64,000 bases of DNA from Mesostigma viride (GCA_009746045.1 RPFO01000702.1:1184001-1248000), one strand, 5' to 3'; positions 1-8,918 are shown, counted from the stretch's first letter. A program made the numbers and translations. The notes: generated by a model from the letters alone, not told the origin.

Positions 1-159
1 ATTGCTTTTAGAGATATCTCCAAAAAAGGAAATTACCCACAATATCATGAGAGAAATTATTATAGCAGTAAGCCTTTGATGCCACCAATGATGAGAACCA
101 GAGCCTGCTGCCCCTAAATTTTTAGCTTTTGATAAATCTGATCTATATTCGCTTTTCAT
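1..159 (-). CDS. sdhD: Succinate dehydrogenase membrane anchor subunit SdhD (partial, N-terminal part)
   Basis: The gene reads leftward and runs off the window edge, so only the first 53 residues are visible. They begin MKSEYRSDLSKAKNLGAAGS and continue into a Gly-Ser-His-His-Trp-Trp segment and the first membrane helix, as in rickettsial SdhD. The upstream ATG in another frame hits a stop at once, so the start at 159 is the only sensible one. It lies 28 bases after sdhC on the same strand, the usual sdhCD order. The product anchors the SdhAB catalytic pair in the inner membrane and helps bind haem and quinone. sdhA and sdhB would be expected further left, outside the window. Confidence 0.88.
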   Translation of the reverse strand, partial: MKSEYRSDLSKAKNLGAAGSGSHHWWHQRLTAIIISLMILWVISFFGDISKSN

Positions 160-187
160 TGTAAAACCATATGTAATTTACCCTAAC

Positions 188-577
188 TTAGACAAACATC
201 CAAAAAATTAGTGTTAATAATATAGAAGCAATAACAGCTAACCAGCCGGAATAATTTATGGCTCTAATAGAAAATCCCCAGCCAGTATCCCATATTAAAT
301 GCCTGATGCCTGTACATAAATGGTAAAAAAATCCGTAACTCGTAACAATTAGTAAAAACCTGACAAAAGAACTATCGAAAATTTTTAAATATATCGGGTC
401 AAATTTACTGAACACCCATAAAATAAACCACCAACCTAAAGCAGAAATCATAAAAAATAACCCAACACCGCTGAGACGGTGACCTATCGATAATACTGAA
501 CTGATCTGAGGTTTGTAAATACTAAGATGTGGAGAAATTGGTCGTGCTTTGTGTATTTCTTCTCGAGATTTTTGCAT
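188..577 (-). CDS. sdhC: Succinate dehydrogenase cytochrome b556 subunit SdhC
   Basis: This 129-residue protein is the haem- and quinone-binding anchor of complex II (succinate:quinone oxidoreductase) in the inner membrane. The family signature is clear near the N terminus: HLSIYKPQ from residue 17, then the His-Arg-x-Ser-Gly block at residues 33-37. Three hydrophobic helices follow, and a His-rich HLCTGIRHL block in the middle includes the expected haem-ligand region. The length is normal for the family. It is the first visible gene of an sdhCD(AB) operon. The stretch upstream of it, to the tRNA at 850, contains no other gene. Confidence 0.93.
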   Translation of the reverse strand: MQKSREEIHKARPISPHLSIYKPQISSVLSIGHRLSGVGLFFMISALGWWFILWVFSKFDPIYLKIFDSSFVRFLLIVTSYGFFYHLCTGIRHLIWDTGWGFSIRAINYSGWLAVIASILLTLIFWMFV

Positions 578-849
578 GAAATAATACTCGCTTTGATTAA
601 CTCTACTTATTTCAAACTAAAGTATATAAACTAGTCTATACCTTTTCAAGTTTCTTCGGTATCTTTTGTTAGAAATTCCCTCATAACGGTTAAAATAAAA
701 CATAACTCTGCACATTTGCCAACTCTCTTACTAATTTAACCTAGGTTACGAAATTTCTTATAGACATAATAAATTTTATTGACTATAAGTTCGTCTAAGA
801 TATCTACTTCAATACCATTCATAAAAAACTTCCAAATAGGGAACTATTT

Positions 850-925
850 GGCCAGATAGCTCAGTTGGTAGAGCAAAGGACTGAAAATCCTTGTGTCGCC
901 GGTTCGATCCCGGCTCTGGCCACCA
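850..925 (+). tRNA. tRNA-Phe (anticodon GAA)
   Basis: A full cloverleaf can be folded by eye. The acceptor stem is GGCCAGA with TCTGGCC, the D arm is GCTC/GAGC, the anticodon stem is AAGGA/TCCTT with GAA at 883-885, and the T arm is GCCGG-TTCGATC-CCGGC. The discriminator base is A at 922, and the CCA end is encoded at 923-925. It stands alone between sdhC and a small unknown gene. Confidence 0.97.
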
Positions 926-1158
926 CTATTTATTCCAAATTATTAAATAATTTTAATGTTTTTTAATAAACCAATTATCAGGAAAAGAAACTTCCTACCT
1001 ATTATGCTATTTGTAGTTAAAATCTTTTAGATTCCTAAGAAACACCTTGTTAAACTTATGTAAAAAATTATCTTGATTATAATTTTTTATCCCCTATTAT
1101 GTGGCCGAATTACAATTAAGAAAATTAATAAGCTTTAAAAGTTTTTAAAATTACCTTT

Positions 1159-1458
1159 ATGAATATACAAGGACACGAGGCAGAAATATTTTTGTCGGAA
1201 ATAAGAAAATTAGTCCATAAACAGTTTAAAAATTTGGGTAATATCACTGGAGATTTTTTCCTTTCATTAGAGGTGTTACATACAGCCCCCTACTACAACG
1301 ACCAACTTATCTTACAACTAAAAGAATTGGTTGATAATTATGCAGCAAAAGGAGATGAAATCCTAGAGTATTATTCAACAAATTTACTGGGCGACATGGA
1401 GAAGCTTGCCTTGCTTCTAACAACAGATTTGGAGAATTTGAACCTTACTAAGAACTAA
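1159..1458 (+). CDS. Small hypothetical protein, 99 residues
   Basis: I do not recognise this protein. It is soluble-looking, with no signal peptide or membrane helix, and is mostly predicted helix with regular Leu/Ile spacing (for example LILQLKELVDNYAAKGDEIL). There is no clear Shine-Dalgarno sequence before the ATG. It stands alone between the tRNA and the DUF2155 gene, pointing the opposite way to the latter. It could be a small helical adaptor or a lineage-specific gene; nothing in the sequence gives a function. Confidence 0.55.
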   Translation: MNIQGHEAEIFLSEIRKLVHKQFKNLGNITGDFFLSLEVLHTAPYYNDQLILQLKELVDNYAAKGDEILEYYSTNLLGDMEKLALLLTTDLENLNLTKN

Positions 1459-1506
1459 ATCCCAATTACTCATAATATAAATTCAGCTTTAAGATAAGTA
1501 CTTTCT

Positions 1507-2088
1507 CTAATCGAGACAATCTCTAGGCATTATTTCATAAACAGGATGTTCTAGGGCAGAAATTGAAAGATTTGATGAATCCATCCACCCATCAAACACC
1601 AACGATTTATTACCATCAGTTTTGTGATCGAAAACCTTAATTAACATAAGATTAGTCGGTTTTAAAGGATTAATATTTTTAGCGCATTTATGAACTTCCA
1701 CAGAAAGATGCCCAAAAGATTTTGCTTTATTTAATTCAAATTTAACTAACTCGGATTTAGCAGTAATCTTATTTAAGACAACAATACTAGCAGTTTTCTT
1801 ATAAGAAAAATCTGTAGATTCTTGGGGAAGGGTAATTTTAGATGATATGCTTTCCTTTTTTTTATCTTCTAATTTTATTAAATCCTTACGTTCTGTTTTT
1901 TGAGGTTCTCCACCAGGAGATTGATTAATTAACCCTTGTTCTATTTCATCAAGTACCGATATTTCTAACTCTTCATCTTCTGCTGCGCAAATCCCAGATG
2001 TACTACAAAATACAAACAGTATCCCTACAGTAAGATACAAAATCCAATATTTGATTAACTGAAATTGGAGGTTTCTAAAAATTTCCAT
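1507..2088 (-). CDS. DUF2155 domain protein, exported
   Basis: The 193-residue protein has a hydrophobic N-terminal segment (about residues 13-34) ending near GICAAEDE, which looks like a cleavable signal peptide or anchor. An acidic, low-complexity linker follows. The C-terminal 95 residues resemble DUF2155: a start like ASIVVLNKITAK, a conserved single Cys in VHKCAK, then VFDGWMDSS and the terminal ALEHPVYE..PRDC. The two late Cys residues could pair in the periplasm. The family is widespread in alphaproteobacteria, and its function is not established as far as I know. It lies 25 bases downstream of the S49 protease gene on the same strand, so co-transcription is likely. Confidence 0.75.
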   Translation of the reverse strand: MEIFRNLQFQLIKYWILYLTVGILFVFCSTSGICAAEDEELEISVLDEIEQGLINQSPGGEPQKTERKDLIKLEDKKKESISSKITLPQESTDFSYKKTASIVVLNKITAKSELVKFELNKAKSFGHLSVEVHKCAKNINPLKPTNLMLIKVFDHKTDGNKSLVFDGWMDSSNLSISALEHPVYEIMPRDCLD

Positions 2089-2113
2089 ACTTTATAAGTC
2101 CTTAAGGTTCAGT

Positions 2114-3031
2114 TTAATATAAGTCGATTTTACTTGTTAAAAACCTTTCCTCTACCCTATCAAGAACAGTATCTGTAATTTCTTGAGCAATATGTGCCAT
2201 TCCGAATTTTCTTTTAAACCATGACTGCTGATGCTCTATATATTCTATTTTTACTTCATTGCCATATCTTTTATAAATAAATGAATATAAATCGTCTATT
2301 CCATCAATTAGGCCATAATCCAAAGCTTTCTGGCCTGTCCAGAACTCACCATTGAATATAATATCATCAGTTTGGGTAAGTCTGCCTTTTCTTAATTCCT
2401 TAATACTATCCGTAAAATGATCGTATATTTTTTTCTGTAGGTCTTTTACCAGCTTTACATCAGAAGCTTTTACAGGTTGAAAAGGATCAAGAACAGATTT
2501 GTTTTTACCTTCGGTTATTACCCTTCTCTCAATTCCTAATTTTTCTATAGCACCATGGAAACCGAATCCACTTGAAATAACTCCTATGCTCCCAATAATT
2601 GAGCTGTTAGTAGCAAATATTTTATTACCACCGCAAGCAAGCCAGTATCCGCCAGAAGCTGCAACATCTTCAACAAAACTATAAACCATTACATCTAATT
2701 CCTTTGCTAAGGAAATTATCCTTTTACATATTAGCTCAGACTGAACAGGTGATCCTCCAGGAGAATTTATGCATAAACATACGGCATCTAACCGTGGTAG
2801 TTTAAACATTTTTTCAATTAATTTATTTAAAGAAGAAATAGTGAGACCTGGTTTCATAGCTCCTGCTTTACCTATCACCCCTTCTAACCTCATAACGGCT
2901 ACAACAGGCTTAGTATTATAGAAACCAAGAGGCAATAGCGACATTAATTGATCTATTTTACCGAGGCGCTTAGAACCAACAGGTACTTTTACACTAGAAA
3001 TAGAATTTTTACTTTGGCTTGTTGCTTTCAT
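2114..3031 (-). CDS. S49 family serine peptidase (SppA/SohB type)
   Basis: This 305-residue protein is a ClpP-fold serine protease of the signal-peptide-peptidase A/SohB group, which degrades cleaved signal peptides or membrane-protein pieces. Visible motifs are the substrate-groove segment CINSPGGSP near residue 88, the nucleophile block AASGGYW with Ser126, the GSIGVI strand, and the basic segment TEGKNKSVLDPF whose Lys178 is the likely general base. Later comes the conserved TGQKALDYGLID. The N terminus has no strong membrane helix, as in short SohB-like forms. It overlaps the 3' end of the thioredoxin-like gene by 23 bases, so the two are translationally linked. Confidence 0.88.
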   Translation of the reverse strand: MKATSQSKNSISSVKVPVGSKRLGKIDQLMSLLPLGFYNTKPVVAVMRLEGVIGKAGAMKPGLTISSLNKLIEKMFKLPRLDAVCLCINSPGGSPVQSELICKRIISLAKELDVMVYSFVEDVAASGGYWLACGGNKIFATNSSIIGSIGVISSGFGFHGAIEKLGIERRVITEGKNKSVLDPFQPVKASDVKLVKDLQKKIYDHFTDSIKELRKGRLTQTDDIIFNGEFWTGQKALDYGLIDGIDDLYSFIYKRYGNEVKIEYIEHQQSWFKRKFGMAHIAQEITDTVLDRVEERFLTSKIDLY

Positions 3032-3752
3032 CTTTTTTCTCTAATTTATCTGTTTGTGTATTATTTTGTAGTTTCTGATCCGGGTTATCAGGCTCTGCAT
3101 TGGCCTTTAAATCTTGTGTAGGTTTTTTAGTGTTCTTTTCTTCTGGTTCGCCAATCGATGGAGCAATTTTTTTATTTAAAGATGTCGTTATGTAGCTATT
3201 CTTTGGAGTTTCCGGATTACCGGGAATTTCAGAAAGCAAAATATCCCGAACTGGCTCATCATGCCATTTTGTATTCCCTTTAAATATAACTTTGATTTTC
3301 CCCTCAGGGTCAATTAAAAAAGCAGTAGGTAACCCGATTACTGACATAGCTTTAAACAAACTATTTTTATAATCATGATATAATTTCAAGTGTCTAATTC
3401 CATATTTATTAAAATGGTCCTCAGCTGCTTTTACCCCTTTAAAGTCTTCCGAAATAGCTAGCACCTCAAATGGCAACTTTCTAAAATCTTTTTGCAAAAT
3501 ATCCAAGCTGGGTAATTCCTCAACACATGAACCACACCAACTTGCCCAAAAGCTTACCAATATTGTTTTACCCTCGAACTGATCTAGAAAAACTTTATTT
3601 CCTTCTTCATCAAAAAAATTTATATCTGGTACAAAAGAAGATTCTGGCCTAATAATCGTAGAATTTTCAGCCAAAACGAAACCACTATATATGCTCATAG
3701 CAAAAATAAGGCTGAAAAACCATAAAAATATTTTTGTAAAAATTTTTGCCAT
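3009..3752 (-). CDS. TlpA-like periplasmic thiol:disulfide oxidoreductase
   Basis: The 247-residue product starts with a signal peptide or anchor (about residues 6-28) and then a thioredoxin fold of the TlpA/ResA kind. The active site is WCGSC with Cys73 and Cys76, followed by EELPSL and the cis-Pro region GLPTAFLIDPEGKI. Such proteins reduce disulfides in the periplasm, often for cytochrome c or oxidase assembly, which fits the presence of ccmF elsewhere in the window. After about residue 180 there is a low-complexity tail rich in Lys, Asn, Pro and Asp, probably disordered, which is longer than in standard TlpA proteins. It overlaps the protease gene downstream. Confidence 0.85.
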   Translation of the reverse strand: MAKIFTKIFLWFFSLIFAMSIYSGFVLAENSTIIRPESSFVPDINFFDEEGNKVFLDQFEGKTILVSFWASWCGSCVEELPSLDILQKDFRKLPFEVLAISEDFKGVKAAEDHFNKYGIRHLKLYHDYKNSLFKAMSVIGLPTAFLIDPEGKIKVIFKGNTKWHDEPVRDILLSEIPGNPETPKNSYITTSLNKKIAPSIGEPEEKNTKKPTQDLKANAEPDNPDQKLQNNTQTDKLEKKDESNKPK

Positions 3753-3824
3753 AGAATATATTGTCCTAATCCGCCAAAGTTAATATTATTTTTACATTAC
3801 AAAACTTATATCTCAAATATTAAT

Positions 3825-3938
3825 ATGAAACAAATTATTTCTTTTGCCATTTGTTGCTTACTTCTCTCAAATTGTGGTTTAAAAAGGCCATTAACTCTAC
3901 CAGAAGAGCCAAAAGAAATTAAGGTAGAAATGAGATAG
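3825..3938 (+). CDS. LptM-like mini-lipoprotein, 37 residues
   Basis: The ORF encodes a 20-odd residue signal with a lipobox-like LLSNC, then the sequence CGLKRPLTLPEE. This closely matches the LptM/YifL pattern of a lipidated Cys followed by Gly-Leu-Lys-x-Pro-Leu and a short acidic tail. LptM is a tiny outer-membrane lipoprotein that helps assemble the LptDE lipopolysaccharide translocon in enterobacteria. The Asn just before the Cys is unusual for a lipobox. The stop codon is separated by one base from the start of kdpA, so the two may be co-translated. The assignment rests on a short motif. Confidence 0.7.
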   Translation: MKQIISFAICCLLLSNCGLKRPLTLPEEPKEIKVEMR

Positions 3939-3939
3939 G

Positions 3940-5592
3940 ATGATATTATCAGCATTAGTCTTTTTTTCTATCGTCACCATTACCGCTCCAATAATTGGAA
4001 AATATATAGCTTGGCTTTTTTTTGATGAACCTCGAAATAATTTAATTACTTACTCTCCAAAAGGAGCAATTAAACAACAAACTTGGAAAAAGTATTTTAC
4101 AAGCTTAATGATCTTCAACCTTATTTGTATAATTTGTACTTTCTTGATAATCTTCTTTCAAAAACACTTACCCACCGGTGAGGATTTAACAGGAGAACTA
4201 GATTTTGCAGCGAGTTTAAATGCAGCAATTTCTTTTTCTACTAGCACATTTTGGCAAAGTCATAACCCAGAAAACCAATTAAGCATCCTAAGTCAAATTT
4301 TTGCGTTGACGATGCAAAATTTTTTATCAGGAACTACTAGTATTGCTGTATTTATAGCTTTTGTTAGGGGAATAATAAATAATGCCAATCCCTATATAGG
4401 AAATTTTTATAATGATTTCTTACGCATTTTATGTTTCCTGCTCCTACCGGCAGCATTTATCATATCGCTATTTTTGATAGCCGGAGGTGTCCCACACGAT
4501 TTTACTGGCAATATAGACTACTTAAATCTAGAAGAAAAAAAAGAACAATTATTTATAGGACCAGCTGCAGGTCAAATAGCAATCAAACACATAGCTACCA
4601 ATGGAGGCTCTATTTTTTCTGCCGCATCTGCACACCCTTTTGAAGCTCCCTCAAGGATGGTTGTAATATTAAATTTATTCTTAATCGTAATCGCTCCGAT
4701 TTCTTTGATATTTACTTACGGTTTTGCTGTTAAAGCCACAAATTTCAGCTGGTCTTTGTACTGGATTGTTGTATTAGTCATGAGCCTTTCTTTGCACGTT
4801 TTATACCTTGGAGAAACTGACTATGGAGTACCATTAATACTCGTAGATAGAATTATAGGCGATAATTTTAACTATACTGGTAAGGAATTGATATATGATA
4901 AGTTTCCTTCTTTAATGTGGGTGCTTTCTATTACCATGAGTTCAAATGGAACAACAAACGCATGTCTTGAAAATTACTCACCTCTTAGTACCATTTTCTT
5001 ATTTTCTAACTTAGTAATAAGTAAGTTTATTATGGAAGGTGTGGGATCTGGTTTTTTTGCAATGCTTGCCTATTTAATTGTCTCAGTTTTTTTAAGAGGC
5101 CTAATTACCGGTGATAATAGTAATTTTTTTGGCAAAAAAATTACTATTAATGAAATTAATTATGTAGTAATAGTATTCCTAATAATGCCAGTAGGGGTTT
5201 TATTGTTTACTGGAATTACTTTTGCTCTTCCAGAAACGAAGCAGCTAATAACTTATCAAGGTTCCCAAGCAGTAACGGATATTGCTTATAACTTTGTTTC
5301 CAATTTTACTAATAATGGATCTAATTTCGCCGGACTTAATACTGCAAATAATTATTTTAATTATATGACTGCTCTGGCAATGTTCATCGGAAGATATCCA
5401 GTTATATATTACTCCCTTGCAATCAGTGGTTCTTTTGCTAGCAAAAGGAAAATGGAAAATTGTACTAAAAATCAAAATCAATCGAGTTTTGATCTAAGTT
5501 TTTTCTTATTAATAACTGTATTAATTGTTGGAGCAATAATGTTTATGCCGCTAATGATTTTAGGCCCTATACTTGAATTTATTAATATGTAA
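3940..5592 (+). CDS. kdpA: Potassium-transporting ATPase subunit KdpA, without kdpB/kdpC nearby
   Basis: The 550-residue multi-spanning protein matches KdpA, the channel-like subunit that binds and passes K+ in the KdpFABC pump. It has the four selectivity-filter regions of the SKT superfamily. The first is SFSTSTFWQS, diverged from the usual TNTNWQ. The second is TNGGSIFSAASAHPFE, the third SSNGTTNA and the fourth TNNGSNFAGL. The length is normal and there is no frameshift. The usual partners kdpB (ATPase) and kdpC are not next to it: the following gene is an M23 lipoprotein. The subunit may work with proteins encoded elsewhere or may have become an independent carrier. Confidence 0.88.
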   Translation: MILSALVFFSIVTITAPIIGKYIAWLFFDEPRNNLITYSPKGAIKQQTWKKYFTSLMIFNLICIICTFLIIFFQKHLPTGEDLTGELDFAASLNAAISFSTSTFWQSHNPENQLSILSQIFALTMQNFLSGTTSIAVFIAFVRGIINNANPYIGNFYNDFLRILCFLLLPAAFIISLFLIAGGVPHDFTGNIDYLNLEEKKEQLFIGPAAGQIAIKHIATNGGSIFSAASAHPFEAPSRMVVILNLFLIVIAPISLIFTYGFAVKATNFSWSLYWIVVLVMSLSLHVLYLGETDYGVPLILVDRIIGDNFNYTGKELIYDKFPSLMWVLSITMSSNGTTNACLENYSPLSTIFLFSNLVISKFIMEGVGSGFFAMLAYLIVSVFLRGLITGDNSNFFGKKITINEINYVVIVFLIMPVGVLLFTGITFALPETKQLITYQGSQAVTDIAYNFVSNFTNNGSNFAGLNTANNYFNYMTALAMFIGRYPVIYYSLAISGSFASKRKMENCTKNQNQSSFDLSFFLLITVLIVGAIMFMPLMILGPILEFINM

Positions 5593-5638
5593 TCAGCCCC
5601 GCCTTCTACAAAATAATAAAATATTTTTTCTGTAAATA

Positions 5639-6505
5639 ATGTTTATGCGTTTTATATTTATTTTACTTCTTCCCTTTTTACTGCAGGCTTGTAGTACTAC
5701 TAAATACTCTATAGATTCTTATAAAAAACTCACCAGTGATTTACAAAAAAACTACAAAATAAAAAGAGCAGATTTAATTTTAAGCTATGACTTAGCGAGA
5801 ATAGATAGCACCAGCTGTATTTTTTCAAAAGAGCTCGGTTTATTTGCTAATGACAAAATTTATGCCCAAAAGTATCTACAAAAATTTAAGGAAAAATATC
5901 GCTCCAATACTCCTTTTGCCAAAGAAGCCAAGCTTAAAGTACAAAAGATAACTACGTTGTTAACCAGACTGCAAAATAAATATAAGATACTTGCTAAAAA
6001 CCATTATCAAAATGTAAAAAAGATTGCTAAAGCCGATTTCACCAAAGTTAATTCCAAAGCGGAACTAGCAAAACTAGATCAAATCACATCTCATCTGCCT
6101 TTGATGCTTCCCTCTTATAATTCTTATATTTCAAGTAACTATGGAATTAGAAAACACCCTAGCAATAAGAAACATAAAATGCATTGTGGTATTGACCTAG
6201 TTGCAGGCTACCACGCACCTATATATGCAAGTGCAAACGGGAAAGTATCTTTTGTTGGTCACCAAAATGGTTACGGTACTACCGTTGAAATCAGCCATGA
6301 AAATAATATTAAAACCAAATATACTCACTTGAAAAAGACTTTTGTCAAAAAGGGACAAAAAGTCATACGAAGCCAGGCAATTGCTTTGCAGGGTAGATCA
6401 GGAAACGCTCATGGTGATCATCTACATTTTGAAATACATATAGCTGGAAAACACGTAAACCCTTATGATTTTATTGGCCATAACTATGAATGTTTTAAAA
6501 GATAA
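5639..6505 (+). CDS. M23 (LytM-type) metallopeptidase, lipoprotein
   Basis: The 288-residue product begins with a lipoprotein signal ending LLQAC, with the lipidated Cys at residue 18. Residues 30-150 are Lys-rich and helical, probably coiled coil. The C-terminal third is a LytM domain with zinc ligands in HCGID (His182 and Asp186) and HLHFE (His261/His263), plus the typical GNAHGDHLHFEI and NPYDFI blocks. All catalytic residues are present, so it is probably an active peptidoglycan endopeptidase rather than an EnvC/NlpD-type activator. It sits 46 bases after kdpA and is followed by a clear hairpin. Confidence 0.88.
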   Translation: MFMRFIFILLLPFLLQACSTTKYSIDSYKKLTSDLQKNYKIKRADLILSYDLARIDSTSCIFSKELGLFANDKIYAQKYLQKFKEKYRSNTPFAKEAKLKVQKITTLLTRLQNKYKILAKNHYQNVKKIAKADFTKVNSKAELAKLDQITSHLPLMLPSYNSYISSNYGIRKHPSNKKHKMHCGIDLVAGYHAPIYASANGKVSFVGHQNGYGTTVEISHENNIKTKYTHLKKTFVKKGQKVIRSQAIALQGRSGNAHGDHLHFEIHIAGKHVNPYDFIGHNYECFKR

Positions 6506-6538
6506 AAACCTGGTGAAGCACAATCACAGGATTTTATC
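6501..6538. terminator. Bidirectional terminator hairpin between convergent genes
   Basis: The arms GATAAAAACCTG (6501-6512) and CAGGATTTTATC (6527-6538) pair with one A-A mismatch around a 14-base loop. The A/T-rich flanks give T runs on both strands. It lies between the M23 gene (whose stop codon is in the left arm) and the convergent DsbA-like gene. Confidence 0.75.
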
Positions 6539-6555
6539 TTTCTAACAGTTATGTT

Positions 6556-7506
6556 TTAATTAGATTTATTAGAATTTTCTTGACTAGGAATTTCTACTTT
6601 TTCTTTATTACCTACTTTATCATTTTTGTTTTCTACATCTAAATTATTTTTATTAATTTCCCGAGGTTCGGAGCTCTGAGCCTGTTCAGCAATTTGCCTT
6701 AACTCTCCTATAATGGTTGTAAATTTCTCCTTATCAACTAACCCCGGTATAAAGATACCGTTAACTACGTAAGATGGAGCTCCTTTTATTCCAAGGCTTT
6801 TTGCTAGGTCAAAATTCTTTGCTATTAATTCTTTTATAGCAAAACTACTAAGTTCATTCTCAACAAGTTGATAATCAATCTGATTAGCAACTAATAAAGC
6901 TTTCACTCCTTCTTCTGTTATCGGTTTCATTTTCATCATTTCGTTATGAATAAGAGGAAATTTCTCCTCCGATATTTTATGCACAGCTAATGCTACTTTA
7001 GTGGCATACATTGAAGTTCCGCCTAATATCGGTAAAGGACGAAGGACAATTTTTACCCCCGTATCGCTCTCTAGTATTTCATTAGTAATTAAATTCGCCT
7101 GTTTACAGAAAGAGCAATTATAATCATAAAACACAACTGCTGTTATATCGCCATTTTTATTACCAAAAACCGGGGGCAGCCCATCATTTTCAATATTAGT
7201 TTTGTTCTCTAATAAATAATCTGCGGTTTGTTTATTGGATTCCTCGATTTTTTTTCTTTGCATAGCTTCAAGAGATTCCACAAGAACTTCAGGATTATTT
7301 AAGATATAATCGTGAATTTTAATATTTAAGTCTTCTTCCGATAATTTAGGCTCATTTAAAACTTGCTGAGCTGCTTTTTCTTCATCTGTCTGCGAATTAT
7401 TAATAGAGGTTTTAACGATTTCAGGATTTCTAAGGATTTTATAAGCAAAAAGAGCTACTAAAATAAGTAAGATCCCAAGCAATATATTGGTAAAAATTTT
7501 CTGCAT
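6556..7506 (-). CDS. DsbA-family thiol:disulfide oxidoreductase
   Basis: The 316-residue protein has an N-terminal membrane anchor (about residues 5-23), a helical linker, then a thioredoxin/DsbA domain. The active site is YDYNCSFCKQ, with Cys131 and Cys134, and the cis-Pro loop is GIKGAPSYVVNG. This resembles the Com1/DsbA-like proteins of Rickettsiales, which are often annotated as 27-kDa outer-membrane proteins and act in periplasmic disulfide formation or isomerisation. After about residue 275 the tail is rich in Asn, Lys and Glu and is probably disordered, much like the tail of the TlpA-like protein at 3009-3752. It stands alone between two terminator-like regions. Confidence 0.87.
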   Translation of the reverse strand: MQKIFTNILLGILLILVALFAYKILRNPEIVKTSINNSQTDEEKAAQQVLNEPKLSEEDLNIKIHDYILNNPEVLVESLEAMQRKKIEESNKQTADYLLENKTNIENDGLPPVFGNKNGDITAVVFYDYNCSFCKQANLITNEILESDTGVKIVLRPLPILGGTSMYATKVALAVHKISEEKFPLIHNEMMKMKPITEEGVKALLVANQIDYQLVENELSSFAIKELIAKNFDLAKSLGIKGAPSYVVNGIFIPGLVDKEKFTTIIGELRQIAEQAQSSEPREINKNNLDVENKNDKVGNKEKVEIPSQENSNKSN

Positions 7507-7622
7507 AATTAAAATTATTTATATTTTTATAATAAAATTAAGTGCTTTTATAATTACTAGATAATTGCTGTTTTTGCAAAATAAATAAACTTATAAAGAA
7601 GCAATAAATAATATCTCTATCG

Positions 7623-8918
7623 CTATTTATCTACTGCAATAATATCATTGGCTTTATACCAATCAGGAGAATTTGCTTCTAAACCTTTCAATGCTTCCGT
7701 TGCAAGTTTTTTTGCTTCCTCCTCGTTTCCTGATTTATAAGCGATAATAGCGGAATTCAGGTAGCTTTTGGCTTTCAGACCCTTTTTCTCATAATAAATA
7801 GCCATATAGTATAAGGCCAACAAATTATCTGGTTCTTTTTCAACAACGAATGACAAATCTTTATAAAATTCGTCTAATTTCTGCGGTTGATCCCCATAAT
7901 TACTGATTCCTACTATTGCTCGTCCAAGTAATATCAAAGTATCATTTTTCCTTATTTCTGACGCTATGTTATATTCGGTTAAAGCAGCAGCACTACCTGA
8001 CTCAAATAATATTTGAGCTTTTAGCTCATGATAATAAGGGTCTTTAGGATGTTGCTTTAATAACACATCGGTGTTTTTTAAAGCGTTATTAAAATTACCA
8101 GTTCTAAAACATTTTATAGCCTTGGTATAGAGGTTAAGTTCGTCTATCCCTTCCTTATAGTCACATTGCGGCAGTGTATTTAGCTCTCTAGTATAAGCTG
8201 CTAATTTTACTGAGGCTCTACGAAACTTGTCTATTAGCTCTTTATTATTTTGGCTTGTATTAAATTTCGACTTCTTATTATAGTTTTTTAACACCACCAA
8301 TCTATCCTGGCTTAGCGGATGTGTTTGTTCATAAGGATTAACTAAATCGCTCCTTGAATCAATTCTTGTTTTCTCAAAAAATTTGATCATACCTACACTA
8401 CTGTGATGGCTTTTTTCAAGCAATTTTAAAGCCATTTGATCAGCACTAGACTCAAAAGTTCTTGAGTATGCCTGTACGGACCTTTCAGCAACATGACTCC
8501 CCACCATCATAACAGCAATACCCGGAGATCCACTCCCTATAGCCGTAGCCAGACCGAGGGCTGCACTACCCATAGCAAGTAATCTATAATTGTCTATTAC
8601 TTCCTGTCTTCTACTGATATGCTGCCCTAATATATGACCTATCTCATGAGCTACTACTCCCCGCAGCACATCTGGATCAGGAAATTTTGTTATTAAACCA
8701 CTATGAATAAAAACTATTGAGCCACCTACAGTAAAAGCATTTGGAGTTTCATCATTTATTAAAAAGATTTTTAAATCTTTTATCCCGGAAACTTCCTTCA
8801 GTGGTGCTATCACCAAGTTGATGTTTTCCTCAATTTCTGAGTCTCTTATGATATTCGCATAAGCGTTTTTTAGTAAGAATAGAACAAAAACTACTACACT
8901 AATTAATTTTTTTATCAT
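7623..8918 (-). CDS. M48 family metallopeptidase with TPR-like repeats (BepA/YfgC type)
   Basis: The start chosen is the ATG at 8918, which is preceded by AGG at good spacing and begins a normal signal peptide (MIKKLISVVVFVLFLLKNAYA). An upstream in-frame ATG at 8975 would add 19 residues before the signal. The zinc motif is VAHEIGHILGQH, with a further glutamate-bearing segment FESSADQMA. The C-terminal half has helical repeats of the tetratricopeptide kind (for example AQILFESGSAAALTEYN). BepA in E. coli is a periplasmic protease and chaperone that helps or removes outer-membrane proteins such as LptD. An LptM-like gene at 3825 makes an LPS-assembly role plausible here. Confidence 0.86.
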   Translation of the reverse strand: MIKKLISVVVFVLFLLKNAYANIIRDSEIEENINLVIAPLKEVSGIKDLKIFLINDETPNAFTVGGSIVFIHSGLITKFPDPDVLRGVVAHEIGHILGQHISRRQEVIDNYRLLAMGSAALGLATAIGSGSPGIAVMMVGSHVAERSVQAYSRTFESSADQMALKLLEKSHHSSVGMIKFFEKTRIDSRSDLVNPYEQTHPLSQDRLVVLKNYNKKSKFNTSQNNKELIDKFRRASVKLAAYTRELNTLPQCDYKEGIDELNLYTKAIKCFRTGNFNNALKNTDVLLKQHPKDPYYHELKAQILFESGSAAALTEYNIASEIRKNDTLILLGRAIVGISNYGDQPQKLDEFYKDLSFVVEKEPDNLLALYYMAIYYEKKGLKAKSYLNSAIIAYKSGNEEEAKKLATEALKGLEANSPDWYKANDIIAVDK

